NCBI GenBank assembly: GCA_965153355.1 | Contig: OZ231128.1 | Location: 35,216,001-35,280,000, forward strand | Reading direction: 5' to 3' | Source of the DNA: Flaccisagitta enflata | Taxonomy: Eukaryota > Chaetognatha > Sagittoidea > Aphragmophora | DNA length: 64,000 nucleotides | In this document: one piece after another, positions 22,341 to 33,015 of the stretch | Position numbering within the stretch: position 1 is the first letter of the stretch | How the letters are laid out: each line of letters begins with the position of its first letter | Position numbers and translations under genes: made by a program | Notes under the pieces: generated by a model | Told to the model about the DNA's origin: nothing | Seen by the model: the letters and a program-made list of their open reading frames with translations, nothing else | Database searches by the model: none

Positions 22341-22446
22341 TGATATGGCAGGTGAAGGTGACGGAAAGATATCTTGAAGCAAGGGGTTAAAAGATTGGTA
22401 GTTGCTGCAGTGTTCAAGCTAAGCGCCTCGTGAAATGGGAATCATC

Positions 22447-22510
22447 TTTTAGTCGCGTGCTACGCGACTACACCTAACTTTTCCGACTGTCCGTCGGTCT
22501 GTCACAAAGT
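22447..22510 (-). mobile_element. HER hairpin-end fragment nested in the LTR element
   Basis: Hairpin AGTCGCGTGCTACGCGACT followed by TGTCCGTCGGTCTGTCAC. No matching opposite end is seen, so the copy is truncated or its far end is too worn. It shows HER activity after, or carried by, the retroelement interior. Confidence 0.65.
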
Positions 22511-22846
22511 TCTCTTGTAATCTTTTCGCTTTTTCTCTTTTTCCAATTTTGAAAATCACCTCGACTGGGTGCGTGAATTTTAATCTCTTTGTTCTTTTAG
22601 CATTTTCCTAAGTATTTCAGCCTTGTTTTTAAAGTTCTTGCGCAAGAGGCGTTCTCATGAAATTGTTGGATAAACAAATCAATATCTAAAGGAAAATGGC
22701 TGAAAAAAAAAATGAAATTGGATTCGTGTTACATAAAATGATGGGTTGCACTTTCATGGAATAGCAGTTTTGTATCTTAACCAATGGTATAGAGAGATAT
22801 AGACGTAGTATCGTGCATTATGGGTAACCGGAGAGACAAAATACAA

Positions 22847-23026
22847 GAGGCGATGTAAATCTCGAATGAGGCGATGTAACTCTCGAATGAGGCGATGTAA
22901 CTCTCAAATGAGGCGATGTAACTCTCAAATGAGGCGATGTAACTCTCGAATGAGGCGATGTAACTCTCGAATGAGGCGATGTAACTCTCGAATGAGGCGA
23001 TGTAACTCTCGAATGAGGCGATGTGA
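22847..23026. repeat. 21-bp minisatellite, 9 units
   Basis: Unit GAGGCGATGTAACTCTCGAAT, quoted here as GAGGCGATGTAACTCTCGAA plus T. Starts are spaced exactly 21 bases from 22847 to 23015, with C/A variation at one position. It is open in several frames because 21 is a multiple of three, but no real protein is indicated. Confidence 0.95.
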
Positions 23027-25462
23027 TATAATTGGAAAGAAACGGACGATCATTGGAATTCTGGAGTGAATAGAATTCCGGAGTGAGTAGATCTCGAATA
23101 GGCAAGGGGTTATTACATTGAATTCTACAGTTGCTGTATCTCACATGGCCATGGAGTGATTGTTAGACTAGATTAACATTGGGAGAGACGCAATGGGCCC
23201 ACTGTATTTCCAGAACTAAATGCAACTCGGTAGTAACAGGATTGATATAAAAAGATTTTTAAACAGCCATATTCCCACTGATATTGGTTTTGTGGTCCCG
23301 GGTGAAAATATCACTTTTCACTTTTTGGTCATCATTGATGTAAATAGTATGTAATGGTACGATATATCACTTTTTTGTCTGACTTGGGAGTCTATTGCTA
23401 ATTATTTGATTGTACATAGCTGTACGCTAACATATTTCCTTTGAATTGAGAATGGATTTTTTTGATGTACCCCTAATTTGCTTTATTGGTTGGGACCCTG
23501 CGTCGACGCCCCCCCCCCCCATTTTTTTTCTCTATTGTCCCCAAGCCGTAGTGATACTTGCCGACCGAAAAGATGTGTTCTACTTCTGGTCACTTATTGA
23601 GTCGGTATTGAAGTTGGTTTCATTTTTGCCAGCATTCAAATTGAAATCTTAAGGACGGCATGAGTCTATACTGGTCATAATCTTTATTGTGATAATTTGT
23701 GGAGACGTTCACAATTCACATGTTGAAACCGAAAAATGTTTGTTGCAAAAAATGAATACTGAGTGTGAGTGTTGATAGTGGGACATGATGTTGAAAGTGG
23801 GAAATGCGTGATTTGGAAAATAAATTTCGGTTAAGAGTAGAACAAAGTTTATGACCACAATTAATCGATGTCTTTCTGTACTCACTTCATATCTTTGACC
23901 CCCTTGTAAAATCCCCAGTTTAAGGGGGAGGTGGTTATAGGTTGATAGGTTAAACTGTGGATTTTTTCATTTTTGATTTACTCATTTGTACTGGAGATTT
24001 TTTATTCATTTGCCTGTTTAGACGACATTTATTCATCCATTTATTCATTCATTCATGTTTTCAACAAAGATTTAACGGGCTTATTTGAATTTATTCTTGA
24101 TTAATTGGTGCACGACATTGGTTGCTGACGATCTATTTTTGCCAGATACTTACTTTAAATGATTAAGGGAGAGTCAAGTAAGCTGAATTATCAGCGGGTT
24201 GGCTCAAATGAGCTTAGTATGAGCAGGTGGGCTCAAGTAGGTTGATCATGAGCAGAAAAGCTCAAGTATGAGCAGGCAAGCTCGAATCCTGAACAGACTC
24301 AATCGGGTTGAGTATGGCATATCAGCTCAAACGATGTTTACGTGTCTAATTGTATACTAATTGTATATGTATGTTTTGTGTAATACCAATTTTTGGGGAA
24401 AAGGCTTGGAAGGGCTTCCCATCACCGAATTGCACGCAACTTGAACCCTCCATTTCGTTTTACGAATACCAGTTATATCTGCTTTCTAATGTACAGAATG
24501 TAGATAAATATCAGCCAGTGTAACATCTTTCATCATTTGGTCTTAAAAAGGATTTTTAGACTTAATTTGGATTTTCGGATTTAATTCGGGGTTGTAAATA
24601 GCTACAAATATGTTACTCCATCTATTAATTAGCCGTGATAAATAATTGCGCCAAAGAAGTTCCTGCGCAGATATAAATACCGGCACGTTTAGTACGAGTG
24701 AGATACGACGCTTGACCTTTTCCATGATGTGGCATCGACTTACTTTTGCGAGTCATAATTCTGGGATTACTAGCTTTATGTTACATTTGTATGAGGGGAG
24801 AAAAGATACTCGCTTCATGTGTTCTAAGTCGGGTATAAAGTAAGGAGAGAAAGGTACCTGCGGCGAGTTATTTGAGATCTTTGCCAAGAATTTTGGTTGG
24901 GGGCTCTATAGGATGAAGGAGATGGGCGCAGTGCGTGAGAGGGAGGAGACGGGTACCGCGAGTAAGAGAAGACGGGTGGTGCATATGAGAGGAGATGAAT
25001 GTTGCGGGAAGAGGAGGATAGAAAGAGTCGAGGTGAAAGTGTCAAGGAGTGGAGCCTGAGATAAACAATTACTTTAGGGGGGCAACAATTCCAGAAGGGA
25101 GGCGATTCTAAGAAAACGACGGCGAGTTCGAGAATACGACAATTCCAGGATAACGACGATTCCGGGAGAACGACGGCGATTCCGAGAAAACGAGGATTCC
25201 GGGAAAACGACGACGATTGGGGAAACGACTTTTGGAACAACCATGATAACAACAGGACAATTTCCAGTGAAGTATCACATCTCAAAAACGATTATGTAAA
25301 AAGACGACGATTTCATGTGAAGACCGACGATTTCAAGTGGAGCAAGAAAACAAGCTGAAGAAGATCCAAATGACAGGGCACCAGAAAGTGCGTTCATTTT
25401 AATTAGACTGCTAACATTGAACTTCTGATTTCTAATACCCCAACATGAGGACATGTTGATGC

Positions 25463-25476
25463 TTGAGAGGGAGGGA
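25463..25476 (+). promoter_or_regulatory. Polypurine tract
   Basis: TTGAGAGGGAGGGA lies immediately before the 3' LTR, where plus-strand DNA priming takes place. The purine run GAGAGGGAGGGA abuts TGTTG exactly. Confidence 0.85.
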
Positions 25477-27176
25477 TGTTGTATATTGGTAAATTGCATC
25501 TAGTTTTGATGTTGAATGTAATATAAAATCATAATGTAGCTTAACTACTTATGATTTTATGTTATTGTGGATAGTAATTATTCTGTCATTTTGTTAGTTT
25601 TATGAATTGTTTTGATTTAGTTATAACTTAGTTTGTGATTTTAATGACCATTGTTTTAATTTAGCTTTTTATCTAGCTTCTTATCTAATTTCGGAGCTTT
25701 TCCTATCTAGCTTAGTTGACCTCAATCTAGCCTATCTAGTTGGCCAATGGCGTTGATCTAATTCAATCTAATATAAATAAGATATGAGGTCCATGATAGA
25801 TTAATGCTTTCTTTTTCAGGTTATTTCCATGGTGCCGTGCATTTTTCACAAATTGTGAAAGTGATCTGATCTTGACCAAAAATACGGGGATTTTAGGCTT
25901 AGTTCATGGGGTTTTGGGGCGAAGAGTGGACAGGGTACCTTTTTTCGGGGTGCTTCTGGCTTTTCTATTCTTAATAATCGATAAATAGCGCTGGAAAGGC
26001 CTCAAAAACTAATGCCACCGTCGCATTTGATTGCCAACGGCGCATTGAAATGCGGGCGTAGCATTACCAACCTTACGTTGCCGCGATCGCAATTGCCATC
26101 ACCGCAGCTCACGTGACCAGATTTTGCCGCGGCTCTGCCGCTGCTGCTGCGGCTCCGAAGGTGCGGCACTGGCAATCATAGAGGAACTTAAAGAAAGTAA
26201 TGCCTTGCGGGAACGGCTCAATTGCAGGCCTGGCAATTGAGTGCGAGCTTGGCAATTTAGCAGGAGCAAAAGGGTATAAAAAGAGTGGATTTCCTTTAGT
26301 AATTCAATACATTTTTTGGCTCTCTTGGGCGTCGTAATGCCCAATTTTCTACCAAACTTAACAAATTCATGGGCGTCGTAATGCCAAAACTCTTACTCAA
26401 CTTTGTAAAGACTAACAGACTTTAACCACAAATAGCCCAAACGCCAACACGATCGCGCGGTTAAATTAACGCGGAAATACGGAAATTCACTTGAGCTTAA
26501 CTCTGTCCGGACTTGGACTAGAGTGGAGTTTACTTACGCGACTTGGACTTTGTCTGTAGAAGGTTCACATCCATCTGTCCAATTACTTAAAACATACTGA
26601 CTGGACTTTGTCTTTTGTGTCTTAAAAAGTGTAAGTGTCAGTCTCAGAAGAGACACTGTAAAAGGCCTTTGTCTCTGTAGAGACAAAGGCTAAGGTGACT
26701 GTCTCAGTAGAGGCGGAGGTAGGCTTCCGTAGAGGCCGGGATAATTCTTAGGACCCAATATCATAACTTGAGAGGGAGGGGATTTTTATATGGTCTTGAT
26801 CAGATCTCTTAACCATCTTTGTAATATATTTTCCCATTGATTGATTATTCCTGTCATCTAATAAACTTGTTTTTTGGTTTCATATGAAAACCTTGTCTTG
26901 GTTTCATTTAAAGGGACATCAATTTAGGACCTGAATGATAATTTGAACTCAGCTAGACCTCATTTAGCTTTTTAATTAGCACACTAATTCGGAATCACTA
27001 ATACTAGTAAGATTGTCAGTGTGTGACCAGGGTGACTAAACCTATCAAAAACCTACAAAAGACCCGTGTTCTCATAAAAGCTAACCAGGGGCGCTCAAAA
27101 GGGTATATTAGAACTTAGGTGATTGATGCTAATTATTTTATGCTACCCTGATAGGTCACAGCAGACATATATTACA
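25477..27176 (+). repeat. 3' LTR, 1,700 bp
   Basis: Same length as the 5' LTR with about four substitutions, so insertion is recent. It is followed directly by the target duplication GTCAT (27177-27181). Confidence 0.95.
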
Positions 27177-27464
27177 GTCATGTCCGTCTGTTCGTCCATC
27201 TCTCGGTCACGCACGAGTCATATTCATAAATCAACGTGACGGTGGCTTCCTTGGTCTTGTTTTTGTTCCTTTTAATATTTTTTTTCCTTTACTTTTCTTC
27301 TGTCTTTTCTTCCTTTGCGCTTTCCGTCTCTCCACTTTCCTTCTCCTTTTCTCCCACAAATTCGTCCATTTGGCCGCATGCACATTGGTATAATCTGCTA
27401 TGCCTGTTGGTCCATCGATCAGTCCGTTGGTCTGTAACACCTGGCTTTTTTTTTATTGGCCTTC

Positions 27465-29923
27465 ATACAGCCGGAGACCCTAGAAAAGCTGATTTTTCAG
27501 CTTTTGCTTTTTTTTAGTCGCGTGCATGCGACTCTTTAACCCGCTCTGTTGGTCGGTCCGTCGGTCGGTCCGTCCGTCCGTCCGTCCGTCCGTCCGTAAC
27601 ACTTTGCTTTTTTTTGTCGTTTTACGTCATTTTAGGGTATTTTACATCATTTTAAGTCATTTTAAGTCATTCTAAGTCATTTCCAGTCATTTTCAGTTAA
27701 TTTTAGTCACTTAAGTCTTTTTGTCATTTTTTGTCATTTTTGTCATTTTATATTATTATAAGTCATTTTAAGTCATTCTTAGTCATTCTAAGTTATTCTA
27801 ATTCATTCTAAGTCATTACAAGTCATTCTAAGTCATTACAACTCATTCTAAGTCACTCTAAGTTATTTTTTGGCTTTTGTAGTTTTTAGTAACACTTTGC
27901 TTTTTTGCGTCGTTTTTGGTCAATTTTGGTCGTCTGGTGTCATTTTGAGTCATTTTTTTGTTGTTTTTGGTCATTTTTGGTTGCGTTTAGTTATTTTTGG
28001 TTGCTTTTAGTCATTTTTGGTCATTTTTGATCATTCATGTCACTTTGTACATTTAAACCATTTGTGTCATTTTTGGGCATTAAAAATAGTTTTAAGTCAT
28101 TTTAAGTCATTTTGGAACATTTCAGGTCATTTTTGGTCATTTAACATGGTTTTTTGGGTTTTTTTTTTTTTTTGGTTTTGGGTCTTTTTGGTTTTTTTTT
28201 TGTTTTTTTGTTTTTTGTTTTTTTGTTTTTGGGTTTTTTGTTATTTTATATTTTTTTTTAATTTTTTTGTTTTTTTATTTTTTGGTCATTTATGTTTTTT
28301 GGTATGTTATGGTCATTTATGTTTTTTGGTATGTTTTTGTCATATATGTCATGTCAAGTCTGCTGGTTTCAAGTTGGCTGATTAAGGTCTCCTGGTCTAA
28401 GTCTGCTAGTCAAGTCTGCTGGTTTAAGTCTGCTGGTTTAAGTTGGCTGGTTTAAGTTGGCTGGTTTAAGTTGGCTGGTTTAAGTTGGCTGGTTTAAGTC
28501 TGCTGGTTTAAGTCTGCTGGTTTAAGTCTGCTGGTTTAAGTCTGCTGGTTTAAGTCTGCTGGTTTAGGTCTGCTGGTCTAAGTCTTCTGGTTTAAGTCTG
28601 CTGGTTTGAGTCTGCTGGTTTGAGTCTGCTGGTTTGAGTCTGCTGGTTTGAGTCTGCTGGTTTGAGTCTGCTGGTTTGAGTCTGCTGGTTGAAGTATGCT
28701 GGTTTAAGTATGCTGGTTTAAGTATGCTGGTTTAAGTATGCTGGTTTAAGTCTGCTGGTTTGGGTCTGGTTTGAGTCTGGTTTGAGTCTGGTTCATGTCT
28801 GGTTTAAGGCTGGTTTAAGTCTGGTTTATGTCTGGTTTATGTCTGGTTTATGTCTGGTTTATGTCTGGTTTATGTCTGGTTTTGGTCTGGTTTACATCTG
28901 GTTTTGGTCTGGTTTAGGTCTGGTTTAATTCTGGTTTGAGTCTGGTTTGAGTCTGGTTTTAGTCTGGTTTGAGTCTGGTTAGGGTCTGGTTTAAGTCTGA
29001 TTTTCGATAAAAAGATAGAATGAGGAGTCGGGTTAGTTCAGTTATTTTTGTCCTGCACGCGACTTATAAGTGTTGGCCTTGTTCAATTTTTCCTTTATTT
29101 CTGTTGGCTAAATGTGCTCATTGAGTGGGTTAATTTCTTTTTTGTCATGGATCCATGGTCTGTAGCTACATTGTGTGAAAAAATTGCGGTTAATAACTCA
29201 ATTTTAGCATTTTTTCTCAAATCATGAAAAAAATTGAGTTCAGATGGCAACTTTCAATTTTTCTCATTTTTGGCTTACAGATAGATTTTGAGACAAGGAA
29301 TTCATCTAGACTGTCAAATCCTTTAGCACTCATCAATAAATAGGTCAAAACGCACTTTTAAATATCTAAAAGCCCAAAAGCTTAACACCCAAGTTGTTAG
29401 AGCTCAAAAAGCTCAATTCTGAGCTTTTCAAAAGCTCAGAGTTGAGCTTTTTGAGACTTACCTCCTCCTATATGCAAGTCTCAAAAAGCTCAACTCTGAG
29501 CTTTTGAAAAGCTCAGAATTCAGCTTTTTGAGCTCTAGCAACTTGAGACTTAAGCTTTTGGGCTCAAAAAGCTGATTTCTGAGCTTTTAAATATTTAAAA
29601 GCGCGTTTTGACCTATTCATTGATGAGTGCTTAAGGATGTGACATTCTAGATGAATTCCTTGTCTCAAAATCTATCTGTAAGCCAAAAATTAGAAAAATT
29701 GAAAGGTGTCATCTGAACCCAATTTTTTTCATGATTTCAGAAAAAATGCTAAAATTGAGTTATTAACCGCAATTTTTTTACACAATGTAGCTACAGACCA
29801 TAGATCCACGACAAAAAAGAAGTTAGCCCACTCAATGAGCTCATTTAGCCAAGAGAAGTTAAGGAAAAATTGAAAAAAAAGCAAAAGCTGAAAAATCAGC
29901 TTTTCTAGGGTCTCCGGCTGTCA
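27465..29923. mobile_element. Foldback element, giant imperfect palindrome, interrupted
   Basis: The left arm is 27465-27512 plus 29084-29459; the right arm is 29476-29923. The outermost paired part is ACAGCCGGAGACCCTAGAAA and CAGCTTTTGC. The innermost is GAGCTTTTTGAGACTT around a 16-nt loop. The arms total about 430-450 bp with roughly 90% identity by eye. Within the arms, GAGCTTTTCAAAAGCTC units are themselves palindromic. A HER (27511-29083) interrupts the left arm. No transposase frame. Confidence 0.85.
27511..29083 (-). mobile_element. HER, long copy nested in the foldback's left arm
   Basis: Hairpin AGTCGCGTGCATGCGACT at 27516-27533, then (GTCC)n, GTAACACTTTGC, an array of TTTAAGTCAT/TCTAAGTCAT units (27610-27870) and GGTCATTTTT-type sequence. 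A 14-mer GGTTTAAGTCTGCT array (about 28360-28760) and an 11-mer TCTGGTTTGAG/TATG array (to about 29000) follow. The subterminal GCACGCGACT is at 29055-29064 and the copy ends GTGTTGGCCTTGTT. Module order equals that of the copy at 17397-19155. The uninterrupted right arm of the foldback shows the pre-insertion sequence: eight T followed by CAATTTTTCC. Confidence 0.85.
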
Positions 29924-29967
29924 TATGGTCTTTTTGCATTTCTACTCCTGCCCAAGTGTTTGGTTGC

Positions 29968-30205
29968 TTTTTGGGCAGCGGCCCCGAGGGGGTCGATGAC
30001 CTATGCTTTCACACATATGGGGAATTTTCTCCTCCTTCTTCGTACCCCCTCCCCTCCCCCCAGCCTCCAGGCCCATATCTCCGCCTTGAGGCCCATATCC
30101 CTGCCTTGAGGTCTGAATCCCAGTCTGGCCCAAATCCCAACCTCAAGGCCCAAATCCCAACCTCAAGGCCCAAATCCCAACCCCAAGGCCCAAATTGCAG
30201 CCCCT
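29968..30205 (+). mobile_element. GAE copy 3, partial
   Basis: TTTGGGCAGCGGCCCCGAGG, GATGACCTATGCTTTCACAC and GGGGAATTTTCTCC precede an array of AAGGCCCAAATCCCAACCTC-like 20-bp units. The closing GGGTAC..GCTGACC module is missing. Confidence 0.65.
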
Positions 30206-30249
30206 GTCTACTCGTACGCCACTTGGGTAGCAGTTTATAAATCCTGTTT

Positions 30250-30828
30250 GTTTATGTGTCAGCCTTCTTCCTCACTCCTACTTTTCTGCATGTCTTCATT
30301 TCTCTCCTTATCTCTCTCATTTCATTTTCATTTCTTTTTTAGGGGGATTCTTTTCGAGCCAATATTGCTTGTTTTGATTTTGGTTAATTTTGTTTTGTCA
30401 GCTCCACCTCCTGTTACACCCCTCCCTCTCTCCTGCTCCCTCTCTCTCTTCTCTTTTAATACCTCGTGTTCTCTTCATCTCGTTCTCTCATTCCCTCTTG
30501 CTCTTTCTCTCCTTTCTCGCTCTTTCTTTTGCTATCTCTCCATTTCATGCTGTCACGCCCTCTCTCGCTGTTTAGTCCTCTCTCGCTCTCTCTCGCTCTC
30601 TCTCGCTCTCTCGCGCTCTTTCACTCTCTTGCGCTCTCTCGCGCTCTTTCAATCTCTTGCGCTCTTTCGCGCTCTCTCACTCTCTCTCGCTCTTAATCTT
30701 TTTTCTGTTATTCTTTTCAATTTTCATGTTTCTCTGGTTTTCATCTTTCCTCTTTGTTGAAGAATAAAATTTTGTTCGTCTGCATCTCTCACATCATAAC
30801 GACTGACTGTCTGTCTTCCTTCCATTGT
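30250..30828. other. Pyrimidine-rich spacer with imperfect CTCTCGCTCT repeats
   Basis: CTCTCGCTCTCTCG-type units dominate 30556-30700. Long Ser/Leu frames here, up to 170 codons, are low-complexity and not called as genes. Confidence 0.7.
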
Positions 30829-30897
30829 CCTCTCTCTCTCTCGCTCTCTCACTCTCTCGCTCTCTCACTCTCTCACTCTCTCGCTCTCTCGCTCTCT

Positions 30898-30968
<71 letters not shown>
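30829..30968. repeat. CT tract with GCTC interruptions, then pure (CT)n
   Basis: Phased CTCTCGCTCTCTCAC units to about 30900, then pure CT to 30968. Confidence 0.96.
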
Positions 30969-30970
<2 letters not shown>

Positions 30971-32241
30971 TTTTTTCTTACCCCTTCTGCTCCCTTTAAG
31001 GTGGCCTTTCGACCTCAATGGTTGTGCAACTGCAGTCGTATATAAACCGCATAATTCACAGTTTTTTTTTATCATTGCATAAATGCAAGTCTGGCCGAGG
31101 CCGGATTGAAATTAGACGCAATGGCACTCGATTTATCATACCAGATACGCGTCGGGTCTTTCTACAGAGACCTTTTCCAGTTGCGAGTTTATTTCGATCG
31201 ATCAGTCGGTCACACACCAGCTCTTTCTAGAGAGACTTTTTCCAGTTGCGTAAAAAATGATGGCCAAGTCGCTTAGTTAGTAAAGTTGTCAGTCGGATTG
31301 TTGGATGTACAATCATGCATTTTATGATCATGACAACCTCTTCAGTGTAACCTCACAATAACGGACATCATAAGACAAACAAATTTTACTCATCATATGT
31401 AGATTCTTGAAATTGCTGATAAAAAAAATTTAAATCTTTAATCTAATTTTGGCGGATTTCCGCTGCACATACGTCCGTTTTATCGGGGTGTATTTATATC
31501 CTCATATTCGTTGTCATTCTTCCCTCCTTTCCGCAAGTCGGTTTTTGATTGACATTTTCTTTGTTCTTTTGTGTAAATGTCTGAAATTTTTTCCTCCACT
31601 TCTCCTATTTCTGTCAGTTGGCTCAAAATATTTCAAGTCAGTTGGACAAACACAGATGTGATCAACTTTGCAAGCAGACCCCGCCGGCCTGCGCCTGGCT
31701 GGTGGCCAACTCCTGATTGACCAACAAACCAATCAGGTCGACCAATAGACAAACTTTGACTTAAATGGACAGACCAAGAGTCTAGTGGCAAGTCATGTGC
31801 AGGCCTTTTTTTGTGAATTTTTTGACAGAGCCTGTCGGGCTCTCTCCGCACAATTTTACAGAGCCCGACAAAAAATTACCATTTTTGTCAATGTTCAAAT
31901 CATGTGAGCCTGCAATATCGCATATATCAATGGCTGTATTGTATCTCTGTTTACAGAAATACAAAGGCATTGAAGAGAAAATCATTATATGTGAACTTTC
32001 TTTTACCATCAACAACAGATTGCATTTGAAAAAGCAAGGCCGGATACACCGTTACCATAGTTCCCTGCGGGTGGAAACGGGCAGTGGCAAGGCTAATCAT
32101 GTATTAGAGCAGAGAAAATGATGCTTAAATATCCTGGCAATGGACAGACCAGCCAACAAATGGAGTTGCCTGGCTCATTTATCTATTAGTTGTTCACATG
32201 TCATGAGAGAGGCAGTGGAGAAAACTCATTTGCTTTCTGAC
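30969..32241. other. Spacer with one strong hairpin, no gene supported
   Basis: TGTCGGGCTCT (31833-31843) pairs perfectly with AGAGCCCGACA (31860-31870) across a 16-nt loop and is followed by AAAAAA. AAGGCCGGATACACCGTTAC at about 32037 is an isolated HER left end, followed by a GGTGGAAACGGGCAGTGG core. Open frames of about 70-108 codons show no domain. Confidence 0.55.
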
Positions 32242-32395
32242 TTTTTAGTCGCGGACGAGCGACTCTTTAAGAGGCTTTGTCCGTCCGTCCGTCGGTTGGT
32301 CCGTTGGTGAGCATGAGTCGAAAAGTAGAAAAAGCAGCGTTTCAGCCCCTGCCCACCCGTCCGCGACTGGTATTGGCCGCGTATCCAGCCTTGTT
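32242..32395 (-). mobile_element. HER, short complete copy (CGCGGAC subtype)
   Basis: Hairpin AGTCGCGGACGAGCGACT at 32247-32264, AGAGGCTTTGTCCGTCCGTC tract, core GCCCCTGCCCACCC. The subterminal GTCCGCGACT (32359-32368) exactly complements the hairpin arm; the copy ends GTATCCAGCCTTGTT. Confidence 0.85.
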
Positions 32396-33015
32396 ACTTT
32401 TGAATAACTCTTAACTCGCAAACCGATACGGAGCTCTTTTAAAATTTCACGAAATTGATTGAATCCACTTTTAGATCTTACATGTCTCACTAACTCAGAG
32501 AGAGCCCGCCGAGCTCAGAGCCAGCAAAAAAAGAGCCATGGGCTCGCGGGCTCACTCTAAAAAAGGCCTTGTCATGTGTCATTTGTGCGCAACCAAAACA
32601 AAAAAAAACCACTATAAGTGAAACATTTCCATTATCTCTCTCTCAAAATATGCCCACCAGTTTTGAATACCCATTTGGAATAAGTGATGAGGAAGGACAT
32701 GGAAAGACGGAAAAACGTCACTGAGCATATAATAAACTAGCAAGTCGCAACGCCTGTCTACTCTCATCTGACTTTTCCTTTGAATATATAGCTAAAGAAG
32801 ACCTTGATAATGACTTAAGAGACATTGACAATAGTGATAAGTGTCTACCGTCAAACCAACAGAGCTTCTAGAAGGGAAAGTTTAACAGACCAAGTGAATT
32901 TCGCCTAATCTTGCAGTTTTATCTTTGAGTTGAGTTGTATGTTGGATTGCTGGTCATACCAAAAGCGATAATTTCTAAGCGATTCGATGAACATATAAGG
33001 CGCAGACGTAACTGG
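32396..33015. other. Spacer with GAGCCCGC hairpin
   Basis: GAGCCCGC (32512-32519) and GCGGGCTC (32546-32553) form an inverted repeat near GAGCTC motifs, reminiscent of the hairpin at 31833-31870. No gene seen. Confidence 0.5.

Larger units (their letters stand above)
22341..25462. other. Non-coding interior of the LTR element
   Basis: No reverse transcriptase, integrase or protease motif in any frame. It contains a HER fragment (22447-22510), a 21-bp minisatellite (22847-23026), a poly(C) run (about 23511-23520), degenerate GCTCAAGTATGAGCAGG-type repeats (24170-24330) and degenerate ACGACGATTCCGGGAAA-type repeats (25075-25215). The minus-strand 153-codon frame at 24824-25285 covers those repeats and is not convincing. 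Confidence 0.7.
19792..27176 (+). mobile_element. Non-autonomous LTR retrotransposon, complete, Gag-only type
   Basis: Two 1,700-bp LTRs (19792-21491, 25477-27176) both begin TGTTG and end TTACA. The direct repeat GTCAT flanks the element at 19787-19791 and 27177-27181, a 5-bp target duplication that proves insertion as a unit. A lysine-tRNA-type primer site follows the left LTR and a polypurine tract precedes the right LTR. The 3,985-bp interior holds one small Gag-like ORF with a zinc knuckle and no protease, reverse transcriptase, RNase H or integrase frame, so movement must depend on another element's enzymes. It resembles the TR-GAG/LARD classes. A HER fragment and a 21-bp minisatellite lie inside. 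Confidence 0.92.
27369..30249 (-). mobile_element. Outer HER copy split by later insertions
   Basis: A worn hairpin end (GGCCGCATGCACATTGGT, about 27371) is followed by CTGCTATGCCTGTTGGTCC and GTAACACCTGGC. The opposite end, CGTACGCCACTTGGGTAGCA, lies at 30213-30232, about 2.9 kb away. The core motif CTCCTGCCCAA (29946) and a GAE (29968 on) belong to its interior. The foldback element 27465-29923 is inserted within it. Assignment of the two worn ends to one copy is inferred. Confidence 0.6.

Noticed and set aside
22847-23026. CRISPR-like array
   Set aside because: Units are directly adjacent with no unique spacers, the context is a eukaryotic retroelement, and no cas gene is present.
24824-25285. 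153-codon minus-strand frame inside the LTR element as a pol fragment
   Set aside because: No reverse transcriptase, RNase H or integrase motif. It covers degenerate ACGACGATTCC repeats and runs antisense to the element.
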